64,000 nucleotides of DNA from Owenia fusiformis (Eukaryota; Annelida; Polychaeta; Sabellida; Oweniidae). The translations under genes and the position numbers were made by a program. Of the stretch, positions 22,701 to 33,909 are shown piece after piece (position 1 is the first letter of the stretch; each line of letters starts with the position of its first letter). The DNA lies in assembly GCA_903813345.2 (NCBI GenBank), contig CAIIXF020000005.1:33977375-34041374 (forward strand), read 5' to 3'. The notes below the pieces were generated by a model that made no database searches, was not told the origin of the DNA, and was given only the letters and a program-made list of their open reading frames with translations.

Positions 22701-25700
22701 CACCTTCATGGTATGATTCAGCAAATAATGTACTGAGTCCAGGGCTTAAATCCTTTAGTATATACTATATATCAATATATATATTAATACAGTATATATT
22801 ATACCCTTAATCAAAACAAAAATATTGGTCGACATGCCTCTTTTCATGGTATATCTTATTTATTTTATAGATATCCATACTTCATCAATGTAGTAACGAA
22901 TAGCATTTTCCTAAATGATCTGGTTACCCATTTTATAACGAAAAATAAATGGGACAAAGTCGCAATCATCGCTGAAATTGGATTTGACCATGTAAGTTTA
23001 AAGACAGTTTCTTCAATACTTTTTTGATTGTGATTAAATCGTTTTATACGCAATACCTTATTTCTATTTTTACAGCACACCGTTACTATTTCACAATTGA
23101 TGTATAAGTCCTTGGTATGACATTTCTGGGACGTCTATTAAAGGAGCTGGTTACGCATTATATCGCAGCGATATTTGACCTAATATTTCAATGTCTACAT
23201 ATGTCCCGTATTAATTTCATTATGTCCATTTAATATAGATCGGCTTTTTACTTTTCGGCTGAAAAGTTAGCCTGTCGTTAGCAGGGGTCAAAAATAACTG
23301 AAAGCTGAATCCCATTTTTCACAATTTGGAGTACATAATGCTACAAAAAATTATGTGAAATGGAATTTGAATACGATATATGTTTTATAGGTTTCTCAGC
23401 TATAGATTTGAGGTTATTTAATAAAAATACGGAAAAATATGTATTGTTTCTCAAATATTGGTGAGATATATAGTATAAATGATTCACTTTTATATTATAA
23501 AACAAATGCTAAAATTATTTTAGGTTTTCACAATATACGTTTTGAGATATTATAGAAATATCCTATGGTTTTGAAAAAATATCATTTATATCCATGAGTG
23601 GATATTGATATCTTTACGAGTGAGCGCAGCGAAAAGATTTCAAAAAAAGTTTTTGAAAAAAAAATTTGAAGGAAAACATTTTTGAAAAAAGATTTTGAAG
23701 GTTTCAAAAATTTTGAAAAAAAATTGAAGGAAAAAATCTAAAAAAAAATTTTAGAAAAAAATTTGACAAAAAATTATTGAAAAAATCTAAACCATCGAAT
23801 ATCACTTTTGAAACCATCGAATATCACTTTTTGAGAAGTGATATTCGATGGTTTGAGAAGTGATATTCGATGGTTTGGGGATTTTTTGCAAAATATGATA
23901 TCTTGATCCACATATCAAATATATCTTCACCTGATATTCGATATATATCCTTGTAACCATTGGATAAAGAATGTTATCCCCATAGGTCAATTATCAATAC
24001 GGGAGGACTTGTTGCTCATCCCTGACTAATTGTGGATACAGCTAAAATGATTTTGCCCGTAGCTAGGTATTGCTTATAAAACAACAACCAAGACCTGGTC
24101 GAATTCGTTATCTCTGAGAAAAACAGTTATCATTGTCTTTAAAATTGTTATGATAACCAGTAGTAATGCCAAAGATGAAATTATCATGAGAAATGTAATG
24201 ATAGCCAGCAGTAACACCGAGGAAGAAATGTAAGGCGTTCCACTCCATATGCCTCTTATAGATTATTAGACAGGCCTTTGAATGTATGAACATTCCAATA
24301 CCTGTGATATTTAATAATATATTTATCTTGCCTATTTGTCATTGTTTTATATTTTATGAAACATAAACAATTATTTGTTATTTGACCCGTGGCGATGACA
24401 GGGATAGATCCTGGTAATAAAAGGTTTTAAATAGTAAAAAGTAATAAGTTCGCAATTCTGAATTGCCTTAAGACCTCACATCATTTTGTTGACACTGACA
24501 ATTACATTAAAATTGTAATTTTATACATAATAATATCCGATTTATTGTATAATGCTTAGAATCACGATTTGTGTCTTCTGAACCGCATAAAAATTGGGTG
24601 CAAATGTTTATGTTTTCTGACCCCTTGTTATGATAGACATGTTTTGACCCGAAAGCCTGAATTTTTCAAAGGATAATAACGGAATAATAATTTTAGCTGG
24701 GGAAGCATTTGGAAGATAAGCTGAAAAGAAACAATGTGACTGTATCCAACTTATACATAGTGGAGGACGAGGATGATCCAACTGACACAATTGCAGCAAT
24801 TAAGGTTATTTATTAACAAGTTTTTCATTCGGTTTAATTTATCGAAAGAAGAGATTATTTTCAGTATCAGTATTACATGCAATATAATATTATTCTATAA
24901 AAATAGTATTAATTAGTACCAATCTAGCATATCTTCCTTTCAGGAGTCTGGTGTGCGTATTATTGTGTTCCAAGTCTATCCCATCATGTATTCCAAACTT
25001 GTATGTGAGGTAATTAAGATCTAACAGAGAGAATAAGAAGACACGGACGAGAAGATGCATGAAAACAATTAATAGTATATGACGCAGTGCTGTTTCCTGA
25101 CAGCATGTTTGATTAACTCCTTGATTAAATAAAATGAAATCATTCACAGCCATGTGATGTCTTTTCTGAAACTATAAGGAAATGATACACAATATACTTA
25201 ATCATTTGTACAATCAATGACATTTCAAGAGAAATTCATTGGTTTTTAGATCGATCCCTAGTTTTTTATGAATGTCATTATCAGAGAAATACATCTTGGG
25301 TGTCCAGGATTAATAATACATCTTGGGTGTCCAGGATTAAGTTGAGAAAGGCGATAGCGAGTTTCCATGTGAAAAGTAACAAAGTTATTAGTGCGACTGT
25401 AAATCTGCAAACTCAATTAAATATTAAAATTAAATTAAAAATCCCCTTCAATCTCAAATCAATGTTGGATGTGGTAAACCTTATCGTAGCTTATTCAATT
25501 ATATATTTATTAGGTATATAGACACAGCATGTATGCTCCAAGATATGTATGGATAGATAATAGAAGACTAGTAAGTTTTTTTGTTTCTTCCCATACCTTA
25601 ACTTTTGATGTTTGATACCTTAACTGAAAACGTGTAGTAACGTTTGTTTTGCTTGTGTTATATGCTTATCTATATAATTTATATAATTATTTGTTTGAGT

Positions 25701-28700
25701 CTGATGACGTGAAAGATTATTATAAATCATATGGTCATGGCAACTGCACATGGAATCAGATAGTGACCTCCGTGGAAGGAATGTTTGGGACAAGTACAAT
25801 ATCATATCTCAAAGATTTCCCGGACACAATAACCATAGGAGGCAATGTAAGTAGTAGTACGATATGTCACTCAATTCAGCCACCCATTTTCTGACATTGT
25901 TACTGCCGATTCTTTAAAATACAATATTTTGTTGCTTTTTATTATTATTTTGGCCCGTGAGTGTCTTTCATTTTATAATGTATTATATTTGAAAGTGTTG
26001 CAAGAATGAAAGGGACTCGAATTTTGGATTTTTTAAAACTCCTCTCTAATTTTTAATGTATGCATATGTAACAGCCGTTTCCAACACTTAAAACACTATC
26101 TAATGTTGTATTTTTTACAACAGACTATAAAAACTTTGTCTGAAATAGGCGGCATAAAAGGGGGTGATCAGCGTTTGTACGGATATGACGCAATATGGAC
26201 TATGGCACTTACCATGAATAACACCATCAAAAGGATAGCACCACATACTTTGGAGGAGTTTACATACCAACACAAAAATTACACAGATATTTTTCTGGAG
26301 GAAATTAAAAATCTGTCCTTTGTTGGTGCAACGGTAAGATTTTCAGCACCTAACTTTTTCTCTTTAAGTACTACTTAGAACTTTACAGTATATCCGTTGT
26401 AATGTCAGAAGTTTTGTAGAATGGCTGCATTTGAAATTAGTTCCAAGGACGAGTTGTTTGTATTGAGATGTAAAATTTCTTACATTGCAGGGACCTGTTC
26501 AGTTTTCTGATGAAGGATCAAGAGTGGAGAAATTAAGCCTTCGACAAGTCAGAAGTAGGTTTCTCATGAATTTAATCAACAACCAAAGTCAAAAATGCTC
26601 ACCCATTATGAATTATCTAAGCACAAGCGCGAAAGGGAAAGGACTAAAAACGTTATTAATGGAACCCAGCAAGAAAAGCAAACTCTAAGTGTAAACCTCT
26701 AATAAGAAATTGAAGCCATAACGATACATGTTGAAGAAAATTTTGAAAAGATTGATAGCCAATAAACATAACATCAGAAGCAGTTGTAGATATTAGTACT
26801 CATAAAAGAGCACTCAGTCTCAAATGATGTGCGATAGATGAAATCCAGTCTCGAAGTCCATAGGCAATTCAAAGGATCAACGAGTAAAACACAATAATTT
26901 AAATGCTTTTAAACGAATCAAGCTATACTTTTTTTCCTTGATTATAGATGGAACGTATATACCAATCGGTGTGTATGAAAGAACAACAAAAGTTTTAGAT
27001 TTTGTGAAGAGCCCCGAGTATATGTGGGAACCATTTGGTAAAACCGTACCAAGCTCTGAAACTAGGCTAGAGCACAAATATTTACGAGTGTCTGCAGTGT
27101 TGTTTGGGATATACGTAACACTTTCCGTTGTTGGAATTGTCATATGCCTTGTAGATATGATTCTAATGTCGGTTTACAGAAGTCATAGGTAAGTATGACT
27201 AATGAACCGCCTATAAAACGTTCAGCAGAACTGCCTTATCATCAGTTTTAAAAAAACTATTTTGCTTGTTGTATCTTCTTTTCCCGAGATAAGGTTCACT
27301 TTTAAAGGATATGTGTGCGGCACACAGGTCCTAAATATTTCTCTCATCAATCTGTGTGGACAGTTTAATAAATCATTCATCCTTTGCAGTGGCGTCGTGC
27401 AGGATTGGCCAATCATTAGAACACTAGTGTGTTTTGGTTGTATTGTCCTAAACATCGCTGTTATCCTCATGGGTATCGATGATTCAAGCTCTGGTACGAA
27501 TGACTACCAGGGTGCTTGCCAAGTAACGTACCATTTCATAATCCTATGTCATAAGATAAAAACATCATAAAGTAGTGACATTAGAAATAATCTTGACAAT
27601 TTGAAAATAATTAATATTATTTGATATTTTGAAATGGAATATTTCATATATATATAAAATCAGGCTGTTTTTGGGTTTGATTCATGGTGCAAAATTATTT
27701 GTGTATGATGCTTGCTTGTATTTCAGACTGCATCCTGGATGTTTGTAGTTGGCTACACATTAGCTCTTGGAGGGATGTTAGTCGATTCATTTGCCACTTA
27801 CCATTTCTACACTAAGGGAAGTGTAACAAAATCAGTGAGTATACACTATACATAAAGTCTTTCAATAAAGCACCTTTTTCATATAATCATATGTATAGCT
27901 TTAGTCAAGTCTCATTCATATTTCTGATTTTTATTTTAAGGTTAAACAAGAGTTGAAGTACTGTGTGATATTAATACCTTGCCTTGTGTTAGATATCATA
28001 CTGCTGATATTGTGGCAAGTGGTCGATCCTCCAAGGATAAAGACAGAATTCCTGCAGAAAGAGGTTAGTATAGAGAATGTGAAAATGAAGAAAGAGTTTG
28101 TTTATTTTACAGATGCCATGTTTGTTACTATGTTCCTTTGCATTTCCATTGTGCTAACACATTTCAACGTTCGTTTGTGTTTTAGTATGACGAAAGCCAA
28201 GATACAATTTTCCAAACAGCGATAGCTGTCTGTGATTCCGAGAAAATAAATGGTTGGAGAATTGTGATGATTGTGTATAAAGCAATCGTGTTGCTAGTTG
28301 CTACATTCACTACATGGCCTGCCTGGTAAGTTACTTATTTTAAACAATTGATTCAATTCTTTCTAGTTCATCTTTAGTATTGCTTTAGGCATAGAATGAA
28401 CAAGCCCCATGTCTGGCTAGCGTTTTTCATATATGGGCATCAGGGCATCATGTTTTATTTTCAGGTTTGCTGCCCATGGAAAGGGATCTGCGATGAACCA
28501 TTATCTTGGCATCTGTGTTTATGTGACCGTTCTTGCTGCCTTGATTGGTGTTCCTGTCACACTTACTCTTGGACCCAGCCCATCGGCACACTATGGTGTT
28601 GCTGGAGGTTTTATTCTGCTTTGTACCATTTCCACTGGAATTGCCCTACTTTATACTGTAAGTGCTACTTCCAGAATTTTAAATGTAATATTTGGTGTAA

Positions 28701-28946
28701 GAAGATTTTTCTTGTTACATTTTAAAGCGATGTTTCTCTTATGCCAGCATGTTGATTCGGTTATCCATACATTGGGTGCTCACATTTATTAACATGATAT
28801 ATAATCTTTATTTTCAGATCTTGTCGGGTAAAAGAGACCCCAATCCAAATAATGTACCTGCGTTGGTTAATATTATAAACAGACGTATCAATGAAATGTC
28901 AGTTACAAATAGCAAAGATAATTCAGGACATTTTGAGACAAAATAA
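19709..28946 (+). CDS. GABA-B-like class C G-protein-coupled receptor, 18 exons, 763 aa
   Basis: Exons: 19709-19787, 20764-20930, 21747-21908, 22244-22287, 22871-22991, 24697-24804, 24944-25009, 25514-25570, 25700-25846, 26124-26333, 26491-26554, 26948-27188, 27390-27522, 27727-27834, 27941-28063, 28186-28325, 28465-28657, 28818-28946. All phases match and the total is 764 codons with stop. Order: signal peptide (MKFVYMFLLGFGDVVLG), a Venus-flytrap ectodomain of about 430 residues (SIGCLLPLNN; LSDKKRYPYF; GYDAIWTMAL; GPVQFSDEGSRV), then seven membrane segments from about residue 459 (ILWQVVDP after helix 4; TTWPAW after helix 5), and a short tail. This architecture senses an extracellular ligand and signals through G proteins. 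The family's usual Tyr in the GWYxDNW segment and the Glu before the PLAYDAIW motif are not conserved here, so GABA itself may not be the ligand. The tail is too short for the dimerising coiled coil of vertebrate GABA-B subunits. An AATAAA overlaps the stop codon and another lies near 29203. Confidence 0.93.
22338..22745. repeat. Dispersed repeat copy in intron 4 of the receptor gene
   Basis: AGGTGTGTCCGATTCGAGCC, TTTTAGATGATTTT-TAGAAA, GCAATGTGTGAAA and GACTCAATGCATTGT occur in the same order at 57480-57730, showing a shared repeat family. It also contains CAGGCGTTGTTTC in both copies. Confidence 0.6.
23640..23880. repeat. A-rich low-complexity tract and hairpin of GATATTCGATGGTTT units
   Basis: Poly-A/T runs (23640-23780) are followed by two copies of AACCATCGAATATCACTTTT and then two inverted copies (AGTGATATTCGATGGTTT), forming a perfect-looking hairpin at about 23790-23878. 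It lies in intron 5 of the receptor gene. Confidence 0.75.
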
Positions 28947-29606
28947 ACACAAAAAGCACCCTTGTTAAGTGAGGTCCATACAGTGTGCACGCAAGGAGGA
29001 AGATCAAAGATAGAACCGGACATCTTAAAGACAATTATGAAGACTATTGATGAATACCATATGTTTCATAATAATCTTTGACATCATTATTCTTTATAAA
29101 AATAATTTTATAAGTTTCAAAAATACCGATACAAACTTTAAAAACAACCCAATTTTAGTAAGCTAGTTGAGACGTATTTATATGTTATATGTATGTTTCA
29201 GAAAATAAAAGTATGGGTAAGAACAAGAAGACATTAAAAAGCATTAACTTTGTGTTCAAGACTCTTCTACAGATGTGCACCCATTGATTAAAAGCAGGAA
29301 TATAATGTTGAATGGGAGATGAATAGAATGGTGTATGCAAATATGATGGCTCCCTGTATGTAAAAAAACACATCAACGTCTACGTCATTATGCGGTGAAG
29401 ATCAAAGTCAAACGTTTTTCCTGATTTACTTAACAGTACAACACAACACAATACGAAACGATACAATACAATACAATTGTAATTGTATTTACAATACCGA
29501 AATAATATCGGCAACGAATTTGTATGCAAATCTTGGTTGTCAAATTTTGCCCCACTGTTGCCTCAGCACTTTTCAAATTTGTTGCACCCAATTTAAAAAA
29601 CCGGAA

Positions 29607-29771
29607 TACAGGGTGTTCCAAAAGTAACAGGACTGGTGCCGGCATTTTGTCAATTCTGCATCGAGTGCCTTCAAATTTTCACAAATTGTACTTTGAAGTA
29701 TTGCAACTATACGATTGGTGCATATTTAACAAAATACCTGCACCAGTCCAATTACTTTTGGAATACCCTGG
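29607..29771. mobile_element. Short MITE with mariner-like ends (165 bp)
   Basis: TACAGGGTGTTCCAAAAGTAA and GACTGGTGC at the left are mirrored by GCACCAGTC and TTACTTTTGGAATACCCTG at the right. The CAGGGTGNTCCAAAA terminus is shared in style with the elements at 50614 and 31875. Confidence 0.7.
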
Positions 29772-30051
29772 AAATTGTGAAGGATGGCATGTGTAAATTT
29801 TGGGTTAAAAGAATAAAAAAGAGTGAAAGCGGTGACAACTTACAAGTATTCTGTTGTTTATCCACACATATTTTGGGGCATACATGCTGCGTCCATATGC
29901 CTATAATAAGTATAATGCATAATAAATATAATATTTATGATAAATATATTTATGATAAGTGAATAAGTACGGGATAGTAGACATTATATTTGCTTTTTCT
30001 CGATATTGACATTTTGTGCAGCTGATTCCTGATTTGTCGAAATGATCTTAC

Positions 30052-30743
30052 CTCACATAGAAGTTTGTGATACATTTTGGGATAGACTTGGAATACAATA
30101 ATATGTGAACCAGACTCCTGAAAAGAAAACATACTACATTTTTACAGTTTTTATTTTACATACATGTACTTAATGGCACAATATAGTATGTCGTCTATAT
30201 TTAACAATGATACTGATAAATTAAACCGAATGAAAAAGTTGTTAATAAATAACCTTAATTGCTGCAATTGTGTCAATTGGATCATCCTCGTCCTCCACTA
30301 GGTATAAGTTGGATACAGTCACGTTGTTTCGTTTCAGTTTATCTTCCAAATGCTTCCCTAGCTAAAGTAATCATACCATAATCTAATTGCTTATTCGTGT
30401 ATAGACCGACTGACCATACATTTGGGCAAGAACTATGTCATATTTCATGACACTGTAGCATAATATGATGTATTACACTGTATTCCCAAAGTCTAGTATG
30501 AAGGAATTTTGCCTATTACTTTCGGATCAACCCTCGAACAAACATATATTAAAATAATATGGTGTAATAGCCCATATGTGTATGAAGCATCAAGTAAAGC
30601 TAAACCTGCTACTAGAAAATAGGTGTAAGGGAACCTACATCGTCATAGCCGATGTCAGCGACGATCACAACCTTGTTCCATGCATTCTCTATGATAAAGT
30701 TGGTAACCAGATCGTTGAGATAAACGTCATATAAACTGGCCAT
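30052..30743 (-). pseudogene. Inverted partial copy of the receptor gene (part of exon 5, exons 6 and 7)
   Basis: On the minus strand, 30639-30743 encodes LYDVYLNDLVTNF and ENAWNKVVIVADIGYDD before a GTAGGT donor, matching exon 5. 30254-30361 is a same-length copy of exon 6 (LGKHLEDKLKRNNVTVSNLY, VEDEDDPIDTIAAIK). 30052-30117 is a same-length copy of exon 7 (ESGSHIIVFQVYP, MYHKLLCE) with CAG acceptor and GTAAGA donor. Frames and splice sites of exons 6 and 7 are intact, but exon 5 loses its acceptor and first codons, and no other exons are found on either side. It is best read as an inverted segmental copy of the ectodomain, probably not a gene. It lies about 1.1 kb beyond the receptor's stop, in opposite orientation. 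Confidence 0.8.
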
Positions 30744-30888
30744 TGACATGAAAAAATGTCACCACTCGATAAGTTATTGCAAAAAAAGTTTTAAATATGT
30801 ATAAAAATTTGTAACAGATGCCGAACGCAAACAACCGAAGCCAAATACAGACGTAACATTAACAAACAAAAGGTATATGCCCCCACTT

Positions 30889-31398
30889 CACTGGTGATCC
30901 ACTCGATTACGCTGGAAACGTTTCGGTAACAAAATGTCGGAAAATCGAAGGTGCGATTTTTCTTTTTTCCTTATTTCAAACGTTGTATGTAGAATTCCCA
31001 CGACATTTTTATCACAAACGTGTATCAGTATCATATGTTAAAGAAAATATACATATTTGCGAAACAAATAGTTCAGAAGACAACAGAATCGTCGACTTAA
31101 TTCCTCACTTAAGTTACAGAAACGGTATTTCGAAAAACAGCTAAGATCTGCACTTTTAACCCAAACCGTTTGTGTAACTTAAATGAGGAATTAAATCGAC
31201 GATTCTGTTGTCTGCTGAGCTACTTTTTCGCAAACATGTACATTTTCTAAAACATATGATAGTGTGTACGTTTGTGAGAAAAATGTCTTGGGGATACTGC
31301 CTCCAACGCGTGAAATAAGGAAAAAATAAAAATCGTACCTTCGACGTTCCGACATTTTGTTACCGAAACGGTTCGTTCGTTCGAGCGGATCACCAGTG
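30889..31398. mobile_element. Intact palindromic MITE, family A (510 bp)
   Basis: The ends are CACTGGTGATCC and GGATCACCAGTG, with CACTT directly repeated outside both (30884-30888 and 31399-31403). The arms pair for about 230 bp, including GTTTCGGTAACAAAATGTCG, a GATTTTTCTTTTTTCCTTAT tract and CACAAACGTGTATCAGTATC. No coding sequence. Relatives are at 4308-4648 and 59984-60181. Confidence 0.88.
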
Positions 31399-31874
31399 CA
31401 CTTCATGGCGAAGTGACATTAAATGCAAATAGTATTAGACTAGTCAATACCTTTGGTCATACTTGAGACTTTAAGCAATGTAAATAAAATCGAAACGTCA
31501 ACCTGTGCCCAAAAATTGTCGCATACAAATGCATGCAGTTTTCACACATAATTGTTCCGTTTATTTAGTCCGTTACACTACACATCATTTTGTAATATGC
31601 CATTGGTGGTTATATAGCTAGTTTTCTATGGTACCTATTTCAAACAAGCTCGTTTTGTAAGATATTTGGAGCTAAAACATGTATGACACACACCATTTTC
31701 TTTAGAAAGCATTATACTGTTCATCGAAATCAAAATTGTGAGCATAGTATTCAACAGACATGATTCCCGTTGACACCAACGCAAAATAGCAGATCTCCCG
31801 TTCTAAACACAGCTCTGAAGCTGATCGGATATTTGAAATAGGCTAAGTGGCGCTTGTTTTGTATGCGCGCTATA

Positions 31875-32010
31875 TACAGGGTGGTCCAAAAAATGAACTC
31901 CTGCAACCGGCTATATTTTCCTTAATAGTTGCATGAATAGACTCATATTATCACATGTTGTAGAGAAAGGTCTAAAATTTTGGTTGATGTTAAGCAAAAA
32001 TGCCTGAAAT
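31875..32010. mobile_element. Solo end of a mariner-like element
   Basis: TACAGGGTGGTCCAAAAAAT begins a stretch (GGCTATATTTTCCTTAATA, CATGTTGTAGAGAAAGGTCT, AAAATTTTGGTTGATG) nearly matching the inverted right end of the element at 50614-51603. No matching second end is found nearby, so the copy is truncated. Confidence 0.65.
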
Positions 32011-33909
32011 TAGATATTTATTTATAATTCATTTACTATTTGTCATGACTTAAAAAGTAATTTTTGAGATTTTTGAAAAAAATATTTTTTTGAAAAAAAA
32101 TTTGTGAGCATTTGGGGACTTGACTTATATGAAGAAAAACACGTGTTTAAAAAGTTCACCATATCGATACCACTCCTTTTAATTTCTATAACATTTGGTC
32201 GATTTAAAGTTGAAAAATTGGGGTTTGCCTGTTTCAACTCAAATATTAAGACATACGTGAAGCAATATTTTGATTTATTTACAATTAATTGGTCATCCAA
32301 ATTCAGTATCTCTAAAGTCCCTGGAGGAATCCACTTTTCCTTTTAGATGATCGAACATGTCTCAAAGCACATTCTAATTATGCATTCAACAATATGACAA
32401 AAGGTTGCATTTTTGGTGAACATTAGGTCAACATTTTTGAAAAAGCATCTTGATTGGTCCATTGCCCCTTTAATATCACTTAGCCTGATAGTTAGTTATC
32501 ATTATACTTTTCTTGGAGATAATGAATGGATCTTTAAGATACACCCGTTTTCATGAACATAAAATATTCACAATTCAAGTTATAATCGTCTGAAATTGTT
32601 TGCGATAACCTACGTCCTCCTTTATAGCATATCGAGAGTACATGTGTTTAATGAAATAAGTAGACACAAAACACTTGTGTCAAGTTTGCAATTGTCAAAC
32701 AAAAATTTTGAGACATTTTTTCGAGAAATAATACGTGAGAAACCGCTCACCCAAAATTTATTTGCACAAAATAATAAAATATTAATAGTGAATGAAGTAA
32801 ATGAAACAAAGTTTCGTAAAAAAAATGGCTGGTAAAAGAATGAAAGTGCACTTCTCAGAACAGTTTTTCCAACTCAAAAAATCTTAAGCTCGTATCCTTT
32901 GTGGTTTATATTAGTGGCATTCATGGTGTTCTTTTTCGGTATTCATTTTTTGTTGTATTTTCAAAGGACAAATATTATATTTCATGTTTAGTGTTTCTGT
33001 TCCGTATTATCATAGTGAGCTTGGCCAAATAAATGATAGGGAAAACCAAGAAAACTGAGCAAAAAGTCAGATTGCACATACATTTTGATCGACAAATATA
33101 CTAAAAGATACGTGCTTCTTGTTTCGCAAATCTCTGAGAATTTCATCAATTAATAAACACACAGAGTTTTGGGGGATTTTGGGACAAATCAACAGCTGTG
33201 TTAAATGTTACCATACTACCTGTGAGAAATGTTATGCTCTTCACTAACGGTAGTTCTAATAAGTCCTCTTCACTATTAATTGAGTATTACCAGGGACATA
33301 CTGTATTTCAGATTCTGACAAATACATTAAACAGGCAATGCGCTTATTTTAGAGGGAAAAGGAAAAAAGGACAAAATATTATTTGAGACATTTCACTCAC
33401 ACAGTCAATCAAATAATGATAAAAACTTTAATTAGGGTCAATACTGAAGTGAAAAAAAAATTAAACGCATAGAAAACAGCATTTGAAGTTCAGAGATCAA
33501 AAGAAGTGAATAACCACTTTTCACAAAGTGTATGTTTTTAAAAACTCTTGGACTAAAAGATGGCGTATGGTTGAAAATCCTATCAAAAATGAATGGACAA
33601 TTAATGCAAACAACAATGCCATCTTTCTATGGCATTGCTAAAAATTTGACATCTATAAATTGATAGATCAAAAATATTTTTTCATGATCTAGTGTCATCT
33701 CTGATGTGGTCTGTTTGAGCTGTTTTTGGTGTCAACTGAAAGATCAGGTACTTATTAATCCATTGGAAATACTATGAAGATCAAAAGTGAGACTTCATTT
33801 ACGCACTTTGTCCCTTTAAATTGTATTATTATCCAGCTCTAAACTAAAAAGAGCGCTGCAAGTGCAGACATACAGTATAGTCCATTTGTCACTCCTATGC
33901 ATCCTATAG
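32011..33909. other. AT-rich stretch with no gene seen
   Basis: Open frames at 32104, 32596 and 33198 are lysine/phenylalanine-rich, overlap each other in both strands or lack splice context. I see no domain or repeat unit that I can support. Confidence 0.5.

Noticed and set aside
28396-28725. Cysteine/tryptophan-rich frame of 109 codons
   Set aside because: It is an out-of-frame shadow of exon 17 of the receptor gene.
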